A stretch of DNA of 64,000 bases from Capillibacterium thermochitinicola (GCF_013664685.1 NZ_JAAKDE010000016.1:43683-107682), one strand, 5' to 3'; counted from the first letter of the stretch, positions 1 through 9,106 are shown. The notes: generated by a model not told the origin, from the sequence alone. Program-made: numbers and translations.

Positions 1-519
1 GATGTGCGCAAGAAAGGGAGCGGAAATCCGGGAGCGACCAATGTTTACCGAATTTTAGGACCGCTCTTCGGTTTGATCGTCCTAGTTGGCGATACGTTAA
101 AGGGGGTCATCGGTTGTTTGCTTGGCGGTTGGTTGGGCGTACCCGAGATTGCCCCCTGGTGCGCCCTGGCGGTAATTGCCGGTCATAACTGGCCGCTTCA
201 ATTCAAATTTAAAGGGGGAAAAGGGATTGCCACCTCTTTCGGGACCATTATTGTCTTGGCCCCGGCTACACTCTTGGTCATCACCCCCCTCTGGATCATC
301 ACTTTGCTGCTGAGCGGCTATGTCTCCCTCTCCTCAATCGTTGCGGCTTTGGGCTTGCCCTTGAGTTGTCTGGTCTTATATCCGGGGAATACGGATCTGT
401 TTTTCTATGCCGTACTGGCCTGTCTCTTGGCAATTTCTCGACATCGCGCCAACATTCAGCGGATTATGAACGGCACCGAAAACAAAATCTTACGGAAAAA
501 GGCTAAGGAGGATTCATAA
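1..519 (+). CDS. plsY: Glycerol-3-phosphate acyltransferase PlsY (5' end cut by window)
   Basis: Integral membrane enzyme that moves an acyl group from acyl-phosphate to sn-glycerol-3-phosphate, the first acylation in phospholipid synthesis. The reading frame is open from base 1 and begins with the PlsY motif KKGSGNPGATNV, normally preceded by about 35 residues with the first membrane helix, so the true start lies outside the window. A second PlsY motif is seen as GHNWPLQFKFKGGKGIATS, and hydrophobic helices follow. The stop codon abuts the ATG of gpsA, whose product supplies the glycerol-3-phosphate substrate, so the two are surely co-transcribed. Family assignment is firm. Confidence 0.95.
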   Translation, partial: DVRKKGSGNPGATNVYRILGPLFGLIVLVGDTLKGVIGCLLGGWLGVPEIAPWCALAVIAGHNWPLQFKFKGGKGIATSFGTIIVLAPATLLVITPLWIITLLLSGYVSLSSIVAALGLPLSCLVLYPGNTDLFFYAVLACLLAISRHRANIQRIMNGTENKILRKKAKEDS

Positions 520-1527
520 ATGAAGGTTGGAGTAGTTGGAGCAGGGGGTTGGGGTACCGCGCTTGCCAAATTGCTGACGGAGAACGGACACCAGGTTATG
601 CTGTGGGCTTATGAACAAGAGACGATGGCGGAGATCAACCAAAAACATACCAATGAACGCTTTCTTCCCGGGGTTGTGCTGCCCGCGGAACTGAGAGCCA
701 GCACCGATCCGGCCGAAGTGGTGGACGGGGCGGAGCTCGTGACTTTTGTTGTGCCTTCGCAGTGGGTACGCACCACGGCGAAGCAATTTGCGTCCCATCT
801 TGCCCCGGAAACGGTTGTCGTTAACGCCGGAAAAGGTTTGGAGATCCAAACGCTGAAAACCCTGTCCCAGGTTTTAAAGGAGGAACTATCTGCTCTCCAC
901 CATGAAATTGTGGTTCTTTCGGGTCCGAATCATTCCGAAGAAGTGAGCCGCCGCCTGCCGTCGGCCACCGTCGTCGCGTCGCCCGATTTAAAAGTAGCCG
1001 AAGAGGTGCAGGAAATCTTTATGTCACCGTATTTCCGGGTCTATACAAACCGGGACCGGCTTGGCGTGGAGCTTGGTGGCGCTTTAAAGAATGTTTTTTC
1101 GATGGCCGCCGGGATCTGTGATGGCTTAAACTTTGGGGACAACACCAAGGCCGCTTTGGTGACCAGGGCCCTGGCGGAGATGCGCCGCCTGGGTGTAATG
1201 ATGGGGGCGGAACCCGAAACTTTCTCCGGCTTGTCTGGGCTGGGAGATCTTTTTGTGACGGCCGCCAGTCGGCATAGTAGAAACGCTTGGGCGGGCCGGG
1301 AGATCGGGAAAGGCCGCCGCCTGGAGGAGATTTTGGCCTCCACACCAATGGTGGTGGAAGGTGTCCCCACTACGAAAGCAGCTTATGCGCTCAGTAAAAA
1401 GTTCCAGGTTGAATTGCCGATCGTGGAGAAGATGTACCAAGTGTTGTTTGAGGATTATCCACCCCGCCAGGCGGTGGAAGATCTGATGATTCGCGAGCGC
1501 CGTTCCGAAACGGAAGATATTTTCTAA
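520..1527 (+). CDS. gpsA: NAD(P)-dependent glycerol-3-phosphate dehydrogenase GpsA
   Basis: Cytosolic enzyme that reduces dihydroxyacetone phosphate to sn-glycerol-3-phosphate, substrate of the preceding PlsY. The 335-residue protein has the usual family length. It opens with the Rossmann nucleotide-binding motif VGAGGWGTALAKLL, has the VNAGKGLE and LSGPNHSEEV blocks, and the catalytic-domain block LGGALKNVFSMAAGICDGL, which carries the conserved catalytic lysine, followed by LSGLGDLFVTA. The ATG directly follows the plsY stop codon behind an AAGGAGG site, indicating translational coupling. Confidence 0.97.
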   Translation: MKVGVVGAGGWGTALAKLLTENGHQVMLWAYEQETMAEINQKHTNERFLPGVVLPAELRASTDPAEVVDGAELVTFVVPSQWVRTTAKQFASHLAPETVVVNAGKGLEIQTLKTLSQVLKEELSALHHEIVVLSGPNHSEEVSRRLPSATVVASPDLKVAEEVQEIFMSPYFRVYTNRDRLGVELGGALKNVFSMAAGICDGLNFGDNTKAALVTRALAEMRRLGVMMGAEPETFSGLSGLGDLFVTAASRHSRNAWAGREIGKGRRLEEILASTPMVVEGVPTTKAAYALSKKFQVELPIVEKMYQVLFEDYPPRQAVEDLMIRERRSETEDIF

Positions 1528-1618
1528 CCGAATTTGGGGGTTTCCAGCATTTCCGCAAAAGGATCAGGCCGAGCGGTGCCGAAGATGGCACCTACGGCTG
1601 CGGAAGGGAGCGATCAAA

Positions 1619-2245
1619 ATGACCAAGAAATTGGTTAGAGAGGGCTTTCTGCTGGTTTTGTTGTTTTTGGTGTTGGGAACCCCTTCAAGAGCGGCGGACG
1701 TTCCTTTAAAAGCGGTCCGGGTTAATGAAAGTTTTGCCGGAACGCTCCCGGAGAAAGCCTGGCGGGAAAGCACGGCCGCTTATGACTTTTCTTTGCCTGG
1801 AGGTATGAATTTACGCCTCTGGGCCGGTTTCGATCAGGAGCAATTATATCTGGGCTTTTACGTCAAGGATCTTTTTTTAACCTTTCAAGACGATTATTCC
1901 TTGGATTTTCGAGGCAGTGATCATCTGCGGCTTTCTTTTTGGCCGCAGGGTTCAACGCCGGTAACTTTATATCTCTTGCCCAGCAGTAAGATTAAAGAAC
2001 CGCTCCTGAACATCTCCGGTGCCTCCTGGCGCCGGACAAGTGTAATGGTACGGTCGTTCCCCGTTCCGGAGGGCTATTTCTTAACTGTTGACATTGCCCT
2101 GTCCAACTTGGGTCTTGCTCCGAACCACCGGGAGATACCGGTTCAGATCGGGGTGAACGAGGTCAGCAGTACAGGAGAGGCCAAAACTTATTGGCTTTTC
2201 GGTACTGGACCACTGGACTATACCACCTTGGTTCTTTCCCGCTAG
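1619..2245 (+). CDS. Exported protein with CBM9/DOMON-like carbohydrate-binding fold
   Basis: A 208-residue protein with an N-terminal signal peptide (KK, a hydrophobic run VLLFLVLGT, and a likely signal peptidase cut after SRAA near residue 26). The mature part fits the pattern of family-9-like carbohydrate-binding modules: an N-terminal W-x-x-A-Y-x-F stretch, LRLWAGFDQEQLYLGFYVKD with the alternating strand pattern, and a late D-G/S-rich sheet. No catalytic residues are apparent. It sits alone between gpsA and spoIVA, preceded by a GGAAGGGAG site and followed by its own terminator. The specific ligand and role are unknown; an envelope or spore-coat glycan role would be inference only. Confidence 0.6.
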   Translation: MTKKLVREGFLLVLLFLVLGTPSRAADVPLKAVRVNESFAGTLPEKAWRESTAAYDFSLPGGMNLRLWAGFDQEQLYLGFYVKDLFLTFQDDYSLDFRGSDHLRLSFWPQGSTPVTLYLLPSSKIKEPLLNISGASWRRTSVMVRSFPVPEGYFLTVDIALSNLGLAPNHREIPVQIGVNEVSSTGEAKTYWLFGTGPLDYTTLVLSR

Positions 2246-2284
2246 ATATGACAAGAAGCTATTTATCGGTAACTCATGAGAGCG

Positions 2285-2309
2285 CAACCCGGATGGGTTG
2301 TTTTTTTTT
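2285..2309 (+). terminator. Rho-independent terminator after the exported CBM9-like gene
   Basis: Stem CAACCC / GGGTTG with loop GGAT, followed by nine T residues. It lies about 40 bases after the stop codon of the exported protein and separates it from spoIVA. Confidence 0.85.
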
Positions 2310-2542
2310 GTCCTATTTTAGGTCTGACCTTCATATAGATAAACAGACCCCGGATCCGGGCGACAACGATCTGGCCGGGGAATTTGGACCGGAAAAGCAT
2401 AACGGTTATTCTTCTGTTGTATATATATTGAGATCAATCTGATGGAACGGAGTCCAAAGAATTTAAGGCCTTTGGGAGGTGTGTGCGAAGAAAGACACTT
2501 GCCGTTTCGGTTGAACTTGAAGGAGAAAAGGGGGGAGAAGGA

Positions 2543-4018
2543 TTGGAACGGTTTGATATTTTTAAAGATATCGCCGAACGTACGAATGGAAACATCTATA
2601 TTGGTGTTGTCGGGCCGGTGCGAACCGGGAAGTCCACTTTTATCAAGCGTTTTATGGAATTAATGGTCTTACCGAACATCAGCGATCAGCACTATCGCGA
2701 GCGCACCATGGATGAAATGCCCCAAAGTGGTGCCGGCAAAACGATTATGACGACGGAACCCAAGTTTATTCCGGATGAGGCGGTTCCCCTCAAATTTGAC
2801 CAGGTTGAACTAAAGGTGCGGATGGTGGACTGTGTCGGGTATACCGTTGAGGGCGCCAGGGGTTATCAAGATGAGACTGGGCCGCGTATGGTGCTCACAC
2901 CCTGGAGCACAACGCCGGTCACTTTCCAGGTGGCGGCCGAGATGGGGACACGAAAAGTGATCCAGGACCATTCCACCATTGGTTTGGTGGTCACCACCGA
3001 CGGGAGTATTACCGAAATCCCACGGGAGAATTATCTGCCCGCGGAAGAGAAGGTCGTGGCGGAACTGGCCACCTTGGGTAAACCCTTTGTTGTCCTTGTC
3101 AACTCGATTCATCCGGAAGCCACGGAGACTTTGGCCTTGGTCGAAACCTTAAAGGAGAAATACAAAGTTCCGGTGCTGTCGGTGAATTGTTTGCGGATGG
3201 AAGTCGATGAAGTGAACCGTATAATGCAGAGTGTCTTAAAGATGTTCCCTGTCCAGGAGATTCAGGTCAATTTTGTGGATTGGATCGAAGAGTTGCCCGC
3301 CGACCATTGGCTCCGGTGCGCTTACGAAGAAGCGGTGATGTCCGCGGTTGCCCCGGTGGAAAAAGTGCAGGATATCGAAGAGGTCTTGGCTACTCTGCGC
3401 AGCACCGAACACATGGAAGAGGTTATTCTCGACAAGGTCGATTTGGGGAAGGGCACCGTTGTGATCCGGATCCAGACGGCCGGAGCCCTCTTCTATCAAG
3501 TGTTACAGGAAATGACCGGTCTATCCCTGCAGAACAATGGGGACCTTTTACGGAATATCCAAGAACTGGTTGCGGTGAAAAAGGAATACCAAAAGGTAGC
3601 CGGGGCCCTAGCTCAAGTGCGCGAGTTCGGTTACGGTCTGGTTATGCCGCAAATGGATGAGATCGAATTTGCCGAACCCCAGCTTATTCAACAAGGGAGC
3701 CGGTGCGGGGTGCGTATCCGGGCATCAGCGCCATCCTATCACTTTATCAAAGCCAATATCCAGACGGAAGTTATTCCGGTAGTTGGTACGGAGAAACAAG
3801 GGGAAGAATTTGTCCGCTTTTTAACGGAGGAATTTGAGAAAGATCCGGAGGGGATCTGGAAAACCGAGTTCTTTGGCAAGACCCTTCATGACTTGGTCAA
3901 GGAAGGGATCCAAGCTAAATTAAGCCGGATGCCACCTCATGCCCAAGAAAAACTGCAAGAAACATTGACCAAAATTTTGAATGAAGGCAGCGGTGGGCTG
4001 ATCTGTATTATAATTTAA
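2543..4018 (+). CDS. spoIVA: Stage IV sporulation protein A (coat basement ATPase SpoIVA)
   Basis: ATPase that polymerises on the mother-cell face of the forespore and anchors the spore coat. The sequence begins LERFDIFKDIAERTNGNIYI and contains the Walker A motif GPVRTGKST near residue 22, followed by the family block MVDCVGYTVEGA and the conserved C-terminus ending in a hydrophobic CIII. I chose the TTG start because GGGGGGAG stands just upstream and the resulting 491 residues match the about 492 residues usual in the family; an in-frame GTG at 2483 would add 20 residues with no similarity. Known to be under sigma-E in Bacillus; I could not place a convincing sigma-E promoter here. Confidence 0.96.
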   Translation: MERFDIFKDIAERTNGNIYIGVVGPVRTGKSTFIKRFMELMVLPNISDQHYRERTMDEMPQSGAGKTIMTTEPKFIPDEAVPLKFDQVELKVRMVDCVGYTVEGARGYQDETGPRMVLTPWSTTPVTFQVAAEMGTRKVIQDHSTIGLVVTTDGSITEIPRENYLPAEEKVVAELATLGKPFVVLVNSIHPEATETLALVETLKEKYKVPVLSVNCLRMEVDEVNRIMQSVLKMFPVQEIQVNFVDWIEELPADHWLRCAYEEAVMSAVAPVEKVQDIEEVLATLRSTEHMEEVILDKVDLGKGTVVIRIQTAGALFYQVLQEMTGLSLQNNGDLLRNIQELVAVKKEYQKVAGALAQVREFGYGLVMPQMDEIEFAEPQLIQQGSRCGVRIRASAPSYHFIKANIQTEVIPVVGTEKQGEEFVRFLTEEFEKDPEGIWKTEFFGKTLHDLVKEGIQAKLSRMPPHAQEKLQETLTKILNEGSGGLICIII

Positions 4019-4041
4019 TTAGAAACCCATCTCTAGCTGGG

Positions 4042-4072
4042 AAAGCCGTGTAAAACACGGCTTTAATTTTTT
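4042..4072 (+). terminator. Terminator after spoIVA
   Basis: Perfect 9-bp stem AAAGCCGTG / CACGGCTTT with loop TAAAA, then AATTTTTT. Lies 23 bases after the spoIVA stop. Confidence 0.9.
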
Positions 4073-4205
4073 AAAAAAAGCCGGCCAAAGAACCAGATGA
4101 CTGGGGCGGGGAAAATATTTTTCGGTTAGACGGAAGGAGAACGGGGAATTATCTAGAATAGATAAATGCAATTTCCAAGGGAACTATTGATTACTACTTT
4201 CCATA

Positions 4206-4224
4206 ATGCACTTATTGGGTGCAT
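4206..4224 (+). promoter_or_regulatory. Perfect inverted repeat just upstream of the HU gene
   Basis: ATGCAC and GTGCAT arms flank a 7-base spacer (TTATTGG), ending 5 bases before the AGGAGGTGA ribosome binding site of the HU gene. It could be an operator or an RNA hairpin that affects translation. The sequence shows only the symmetry; function is inference. Confidence 0.35.
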
Positions 4225-4243
4225 CAGAAGGAGGTGAAGGTTG

Positions 4244-4519
4244 ATGACGAAAACTGAGTTGATCGATCAAGTCGCCGAAAAGTGCGGTTTAACGAAGAAA
4301 GACACGGGGAAAGCTATTGACGCGCTTTTTTCAGTGATGACCGAAACTTTATCCAAGGGAGACAAGATTCAACTGGTCGGGTTCGGCAGTTTTGAGGTGA
4401 AAGAGAGAAGTGCCCGGACGGGCCGGAATCCGCAAACCGGAGCTGCCATCCAAATTAAAGCCAGGAAGGTACCGGTTTTCAAACCGGGGAAAGCACTGAA
4501 AGAAGCGGTGGATCGTTAA
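4244..4519 (+). CDS. hup: HU-family DNA-binding protein
   Basis: Small histone-like protein that bends and compacts DNA as a dimer. The 91 residues match the family length, with the N-terminal [11 protein letters not shown] helix pair, the core [28 protein letters not shown], which leads into the DNA-contacting arm, and the C-terminal [14 protein letters not shown]. The ATG is chosen over a TTG three bases upstream because AGGAGGTGA lies at ideal spacing from the ATG. It is a single-gene unit flanked by terminators, next to spoIVA as is common in clostridia. Confidence 0.96.
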   Translation: MTKTELIDQVAEKCGLTKKDTGKAIDALFSVMTETLSKGDKIQLVGFGSFEVKERSARTGRNPQTGAAIQIKARKVPVFKPGKALKEAVDR

Positions 4520-4572
4520 TTCCACAAAACATTTTCTTATCCTTCGGAAAGGCTCCGTTTATTTGTTTTTAC

Positions 4573-4602
4573 AAGGCCCTCCCGTAATTTGGGGGCCTTT
4601 TA
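4573..4602 (+). terminator. Terminator after the HU gene
   Basis: Stem AAGGCCC(T)CCC / GGGGGCCTT with one bulge and an AT-rich loop, followed by TTTT. About 55 bases after the HU stop codon. Confidence 0.75.
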
Positions 4603-4699
4603 TAATATGATTTTTGCTATCCGCCGGAACTGTCTTTTGTTTTTTACGTTCAAGATTAAATGTGGACATATCCCCATTGCGTTTGGGAGGAGATTGGCT

Positions 4700-5266
4700 T
4701 TGAAATTTAAAACTATCTTCCGGGAGATCCTGGAGGTCGTTCTGCCGGCGCTGGTTCTGTTTTTGCTTTTACGTACCTTTGTCGTGGAAGCGCGGTATGT
4801 ACCCAGCCCGTCGATGCGGCCGACGATCATCGAATGGGACCGCTTTTTGGTAGAGAAGGTCTCCTACCGCTTTCGTGAACCCCGCCGGGGTGACATTATT
4901 GTTTTTCATCCAACGGAGAAAGCAAATTACCTGGCCAATGAACAGCAGGGCCGCCAGGGGGAACCGGTAAGACTGGATGATTTTATCAAACGGATCGTGG
5001 CCTTGCCCGGCGAGACTGTGGAGATCGCCGAAGGCAAAGTCTGGATTAACGGTGTTCCCCTTACAGAGGAATATATTTCGCCGGAACGCCGTCCCATTTA
5101 TGAATTCGGGCCGATCACGGTTGGTGAGGACGAGTATTTCGTTTTGGGGGACAACCGGAACCAAAGTTGGGATAGTCATTATTGGGGGACTCTCCCCCGG
5201 AAAAACATTGTCGGCCGGGCTTTTTGGCGCTTTTGGCCGCTAAAGCGGATCGGCCCGATCCGTTAA
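4700..5266 (+). CDS. lepB: Signal peptidase I
   Basis: Membrane-bound serine-lysine protease that cleaves signal peptides of secreted proteins. One N-terminal membrane helix (VVLPALVLFLLLRTFVV) is followed by the catalytic serine block VPSPSMRPTI and by the lysine block DDFIKRIVALPGETVEI, then the C-terminal GDNRNQSWDSHYWG box. I place the start at TTG 4700 because GGGAGGAG lies 7 bases upstream; TTG 4694 is too close to that site, and a longer frame from 4589 would run through the HU terminator. Length of 188 residues is normal for the Gram-positive type. Confidence 0.95.
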   Translation: MKFKTIFREILEVVLPALVLFLLLRTFVVEARYVPSPSMRPTIIEWDRFLVEKVSYRFREPRRGDIIVFHPTEKANYLANEQQGRQGEPVRLDDFIKRIVALPGETVEIAEGKVWINGVPLTEEYISPERRPIYEFGPITVGEDEYFVLGDNRNQSWDSHYWGTLPRKNIVGRAFWRFWPLKRIGPIR

Positions 5267-5286
5267 AAAAATAAGGTGGGATCAAC

Positions 5287-5916
5287 ATGAGACTACAACA
5301 GTTCGTCCTTGGCGAACTGGAAGTCAACAGCTATCTGTTGTGGGATGAAGAAAGTTTGGAAGCCGCCTGCTTTGACCCGGGCGGTCCACCGCAGGAGATT
5401 TGGGCGGAGCTTACGCAGAAAAAGTTGAAATTAAAGTATATTCTGCTTACCCATGGTCATTACGACCATATTGGCGGGGTTAATGAGTTAAAGGCCAACA
5501 CTGGTGCCATTGTCGCCATCCATGCCGCCGATGCCGAGATGGCAACCAATCCCAACCTTAACCTTTCCGTTGTTTTTAGCCGGCCAATAGTAGTCACGCC
5601 GGACCAGTTGCTGGCTGATGGCGATGTCCTGTGTTTAGGGGCGCAAATGCTGAAGATTAACCATACGCCGGGGCATACTCCTGGCGGCATCTGTATCGCC
5701 ACGTCCGGACTACTGTTTAGTGGGGATACCCTTTTTGCCGGCAGTGTCGGCCGGACCGATCTCCCCGGTGGTGACCAGGCAACTTTGGACCAAAGTCTGC
5801 AGCGATTGGTTCAACTGCCCGCCGAAACCCGGGTTTTCCCCGGTCATGGACCGGAGACCACCATCGGGCGGGAAAAACAGTTCAATCCATTTTTGAAGCA
5901 ATTTGGTGGGGAATAA
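5287..5916 (+). CDS. MBL-fold metallo-hydrolase (glyoxalase II-like)
   Basis: A 209-residue metallo-beta-lactamase fold protein of the YqgX/YcbL type. The metal-binding motif THGHYDHIGG is complete, with further ligands in NHTPGHTPGG, FSGDTLFAGSVGR and VFPGHGPETT, the layout seen in stand-alone glyoxalase II-like hydrolases. The substrate cannot be told from sequence; thioester hydrolysis is the family expectation. It starts 20 bases after lepB, with an AAGGTGG site, and its stop codon abuts the hemZ start, so the three are probably one operon. Confidence 0.88.
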   Translation: MRLQQFVLGELEVNSYLLWDEESLEAACFDPGGPPQEIWAELTQKKLKLKYILLTHGHYDHIGGVNELKANTGAIVAIHAADAEMATNPNLNLSVVFSRPIVVTPDQLLADGDVLCLGAQMLKINHTPGHTPGGICIATSGLLFSGDTLFAGSVGRTDLPGGDQATLDQSLQRLVQLPAETRVFPGHGPETTIGREKQFNPFLKQFGGE

Positions 5917-7389
5917 ATGACCTCTTACGCACTGGAGTGTAATTTACCGGGGAACATCCCCAACATGGAAAACATGGTGCTTGCGGTCGATCCGGAGGCG
6001 GTTTTTACAAGTGGTTCCGCCGACTACCGGATCGCCATCACGATCAGCGGGACAAAGCAGGAGCTGACCTGTCAGGGGCGGATCAGTGGGCGGCAGAGTG
6101 CCCAGGTGACTTTTACGGACCGGGAGATCGGTGATTCCCGCTACGATATGAATGCTTTTACCCAGCGCCAAAAGGAAATGGTGCGCAAAGGGGCCTTGGT
6201 TTTACTCCAGAAAATTGGCCGGCCGGCGCCACCCTGGGGAATTCTTACCGGCGTTCGCCCAAGCAAGCTCTACCATTACCTGCGGGACTTAGGGTTTAGC
6301 CCGGCGGAAGTAAAGGAACGTCTGCAGGCCCAGTTTATGCTCGCTCCGGAAAAAGCGGCACATTTAGCCGCCGTCGGGGAGGTCCAAAGGCCTTGGTTGC
6401 AAAAGGTGGCGGGCCGGATCAGTATTTATATCGGGATTCCCTTCTGCCCGACCAAATGTCATTATTGTTCCTTTGCTTCTTATCCCTTGGCCACCCATGC
6501 CCACTTGGTGGAGGGGTTTTTGGCGGCCCTTGCTTATGAAATTGCGGAGATTGGGAAAACCCTTGCCCGGATGGGCCATTCCCCGGCCACGCTTTACATT
6601 GGGGGCGGAACTCCTACCGTTTTGACGGCAGATCAGTTGCGCGAACTCCTTGAGCAGGTTAGTCGCAGCTTCCCCCTGGGGGAACTGTTGGAATACACCG
6701 TAGAAGCCGGGCGTCCTGACACCTTGGACCGGGAAAAATTGAAGTTGCTCCGGGATTACGGGGTCACCCGGGTCAGTGTCAATCCGCAAACCTTCAACCC
6801 CCGGACCCTGGTGCGGATCGGCCGGCAGCATACGGTGGAACAGGTGGAAGCAGCGGTGGCGCAGGTCCGGGCGTTGGACTTTCCATGTTTAAACATGGAT
6901 ATGATCCTTGGTTTACCCGGGGAACAAGAAGAAGACTGGGATTATACCCTTGAAAAGCTCCTTGCCTACCGGAGCGAAAATATTACTTTGCATACCCTGG
7001 CGCCCAAAAGAGCGGCTACGTGGGACTTTTCTCAAGTAAAAGGGGAGATTGCCGAAGAAAGGGTCGCCAACTGGCTGGAAGCAGGCAGGAGGCGGCTGGT
7101 AGCGGCCGGATATTATCCATATTATCTTTACCGGCAGCGCAGGATTGTGGCCGGACAGGAAAACAGCGGTTACACCCTTCCAGGCCGGGAGGGGATTTAT
7201 AACATTATTATGATGGAAGAACGCGCTACCGTTTTAGGTTTAGGGGGAGGTGGGATGAGTAAATGGTTTGATCCGGTCAGTCTGGAGGTTTCCCGAACTC
7301 CCAACCCCAAATGTCCGGCGACCTACCGGGGGCGGATCAAGGAATTGGTGGCGGAAAAAGTCAATAAGCTCTTGGCGAGTGTGAATTGA
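5917..7389 (+). CDS. hemZ: HemZ-like oxygen-independent coproporphyrinogen dehydrogenase (radical SAM)
   Basis: A 490-residue radical SAM protein of the HemN superfamily. The iron-sulfur motif is seen as FCPTKCHYCSF (C-x3-C-x2-C) near residue 180, followed by the GGGTPT block that contacts S-adenosylmethionine and the VNPQTFN block. The N-terminal 170 residues, including PWGILTGVRPSKL, are characteristic of HemZ rather than HemN or HemW. HemZ proteins are linked to anaerobic haem synthesis, though their exact reaction is less well proven. The start codon directly follows the stop of the MBL hydrolase. Confidence 0.9.
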   Translation: MTSYALECNLPGNIPNMENMVLAVDPEAVFTSGSADYRIAITISGTKQELTCQGRISGRQSAQVTFTDREIGDSRYDMNAFTQRQKEMVRKGALVLLQKIGRPAPPWGILTGVRPSKLYHYLRDLGFSPAEVKERLQAQFMLAPEKAAHLAAVGEVQRPWLQKVAGRISIYIGIPFCPTKCHYCSFASYPLATHAHLVEGFLAALAYEIAEIGKTLARMGHSPATLYIGGGTPTVLTADQLRELLEQVSRSFPLGELLEYTVEAGRPDTLDREKLKLLRDYGVTRVSVNPQTFNPRTLVRIGRQHTVEQVEAAVAQVRALDFPCLNMDMILGLPGEQEEDWDYTLEKLLAYRSENITLHTLAPKRAATWDFSQVKGEIAEERVANWLEAGRRRLVAAGYYPYYLYRQRRIVAGQENSGYTLPGREGIYNIIMMEERATVLGLGGGGMSKWFDPVSLEVSRTPNPKCPATYRGRIKELVAEKVNKLLASVN

Positions 7390-7414
7390 CAATGCCAGTG
7401 GCTTTAGGTACAAT
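7386..7414 (+). promoter_or_regulatory. Sigma-A type promoter for the parvulin gene
   Basis: TTGACA, 17-base spacer, TACAAT. The -35 box overlaps the hemZ stop codon region. About 80 bases upstream of the downstream TTG start. Confidence 0.75.
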
Positions 7415-7493
7415 TAAGGTTAGTGCTTGCAATGGTCTTTGTCGATTCCCTTGTGATATGAAAGAGCAAATCATATTTTAAGGAGGAATTTTT

Positions 7494-9011
7494 TTGGCTG
7501 GAATGATGCGTCTTCGCCGGTTAACAACGACATTAATGAAACCGGTTGTTATTATTTTAGTCTTAGGTCTGGTTGTTGGTTTGTTCTATTATATTCCCCG
7601 CTTCGGAGATGTCAACACCCTCACTTTATATAAAGGCCCTTCCGCGCGGGTCAACAAGGTGACCCTCTCCGACCGGGACTTTAACGAGGCCTACCTGCGG
7701 TTTACGCAACAATACGGTACTTTCATCGGTGAGGATCAGATCAAATTGAGTACCATGGATTATCTAATCGCCAAGGAACTGGTCAACCAGGAGATCAAAA
7801 AACGGAAGATCAAAGTTTCCGACCAGGAAGTGGATGATCTACTCGCCGAGATTAAACTTTATAATCAGATTGACAGTGAAGAAGAGCTGGAGTACCTGAT
7901 CTACCAAACCGGGGCCGGGAGCCTGAAAGGGTTGAAGGCGATGATCCGGGAGATCCTGGCCGAACAAAAATTGTATACTGTCCTGGCAAAGGAAGCACAA
8001 ATGGAAGTGGATGAAGCGGAGATCATTGATCGTTACGAAGAGTTGGAACCGGCCCACATCCTCATTGCTACCAGCTCCGAGGTGAAGGCAGAACCCCTCT
8101 CGGATCAGGAAGCCCTCAAGAAGGCCCGGGAGATTTACCAAAAACTCCAGGAGGGGGCCGACTTTGCCGAGCTCGCCCGGGAGTATTCGGATGATGCGAG
8201 CAATAAGGAGCAGGGTGGTAAACTCGGACGTGTTCCGCTCAGTTACTTCAAGATGGCCTTTGCTTCCGAGTTCGTGGAAGCGGCGTTGAAGCTTGAGGTT
8301 GGCGAATACAGCGAACCGGTGAAAACCCAGTTTGGTTACCATTTAATTACTGTGCATGACAAAAAGCTAGCCCAGGGCGCAGCGTATGAACGGGAAAAAG
8401 AGAAAATCCGGGACGAGCTCCTTGCCGAAAAATTTTCGGCCGAGAAAAAGAGCGACTGGGTGAAAGAACAACGGACGAAGCATGCTAAGATTGAGATTTT
8501 AGACCCCTATCTGTTGGGATACAGTCTGGGCCAGGAAGGGAAATGGGCGGAAGCCGCCATGGCCTATGAGAAAGCGCTAAAGGATAAAAGATACAAAAAC
8601 GAACTCAAGACTTATCTGGCGTTGGCAGGAGCCTACAAAGAAAGGGAAGAATACGACGCGGCCCTTGGTGTCTTTGCCCGTCTGCCCAAGGGACTGCAGG
8701 GTAACTTCCAAGTTGACTTAGAAAAGGCCGCTCTTTATCTTGCCAAAGGCGAGCAGGAAAAGGTCAAAGCAGTTTTGACGGCGGCGGAAGCCAAAGCCGG
8801 CGATAACCTTGGCAATCTATACCAGGTTCTCGAAAAGTACAAAGAGGCAGAATTAACCGCGGAAGCCGAAGCCTTAGAGGCCAAGATTGCGGAGTTGCGC
8901 GAAAAGATCCAAAAGGAACAGGAAGAGCTCAACCGGAGATTGGAAGAGGAACAGAAGAAACTAGAAGCCGAACGGAACCAAGAGGGGATCATCGAAACCC
9001 CGGCGGAATAA
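7494..9011 (+). CDS. Membrane-anchored parvulin-type peptidyl-prolyl isomerase with TPR and coiled-coil tail
   Basis: Probable extracytoplasmic foldase. An N-terminal membrane helix (VVIILVLGLVVGLFYYI, residues about 19-35) lacks a lipobox, so this is a signal anchor and not a PrsA lipoprotein. A SurA-like N-domain follows, then a parvulin domain (residues about 187-285) with AHILIATSS, the EYSDDASNKEQGGKLG block and FGYHLITVHD. Residues about 335-420 form TPR-like repeats (GKWAEAAMAYEKAL, REEYDAALGVFARL), and the last 50 residues are a charged coiled coil. TTG start behind AAGGAGGAA. At 505 residues it is far longer than PrsA (about 290). Client proteins are unknown. Confidence 0.85.
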   Translation: MAGMMRLRRLTTTLMKPVVIILVLGLVVGLFYYIPRFGDVNTLTLYKGPSARVNKVTLSDRDFNEAYLRFTQQYGTFIGEDQIKLSTMDYLIAKELVNQEIKKRKIKVSDQEVDDLLAEIKLYNQIDSEEELEYLIYQTGAGSLKGLKAMIREILAEQKLYTVLAKEAQMEVDEAEIIDRYEELEPAHILIATSSEVKAEPLSDQEALKKAREIYQKLQEGADFAELAREYSDDASNKEQGGKLGRVPLSYFKMAFASEFVEAALKLEVGEYSEPVKTQFGYHLITVHDKKLAQGAAYEREKEKIRDELLAEKFSAEKKSDWVKEQRTKHAKIEILDPYLLGYSLGQEGKWAEAAMAYEKALKDKRYKNELKTYLALAGAYKEREEYDAALGVFARLPKGLQGNFQVDLEKAALYLAKGEQEKVKAVLTAAEAKAGDNLGNLYQVLEKYKEAELTAEAEALEAKIAELREKIQKEQEELNRRLEEEQKKLEAERNQEGIIETPAE

Positions 9012-9036
9012 CCGCGGTCAGTTAAGAAGCAGGTTT

Positions 9037-9072
9037 GGGTGGAGGGCTGGTCCCTTCACCCTTTCTTTCCTT
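9037..9072 (+). terminator. Terminator after the parvulin gene
   Basis: Stem GGGTGGAGGG / CCCTTCACCC (one G-T pair), loop CTGGT, then TTTCTTTCCTT. Confidence 0.8.
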
Positions 9073-9106
9073 ATATGAGTAAGCACACTACGTTAAGGAA
9101 CGAGGG

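Noticed and set aside
4589..4699. Longer start for signal peptidase I
   Set aside because: The extension runs across the HU terminator, has no ribosome site and would put extra residues before the usual single membrane helix.
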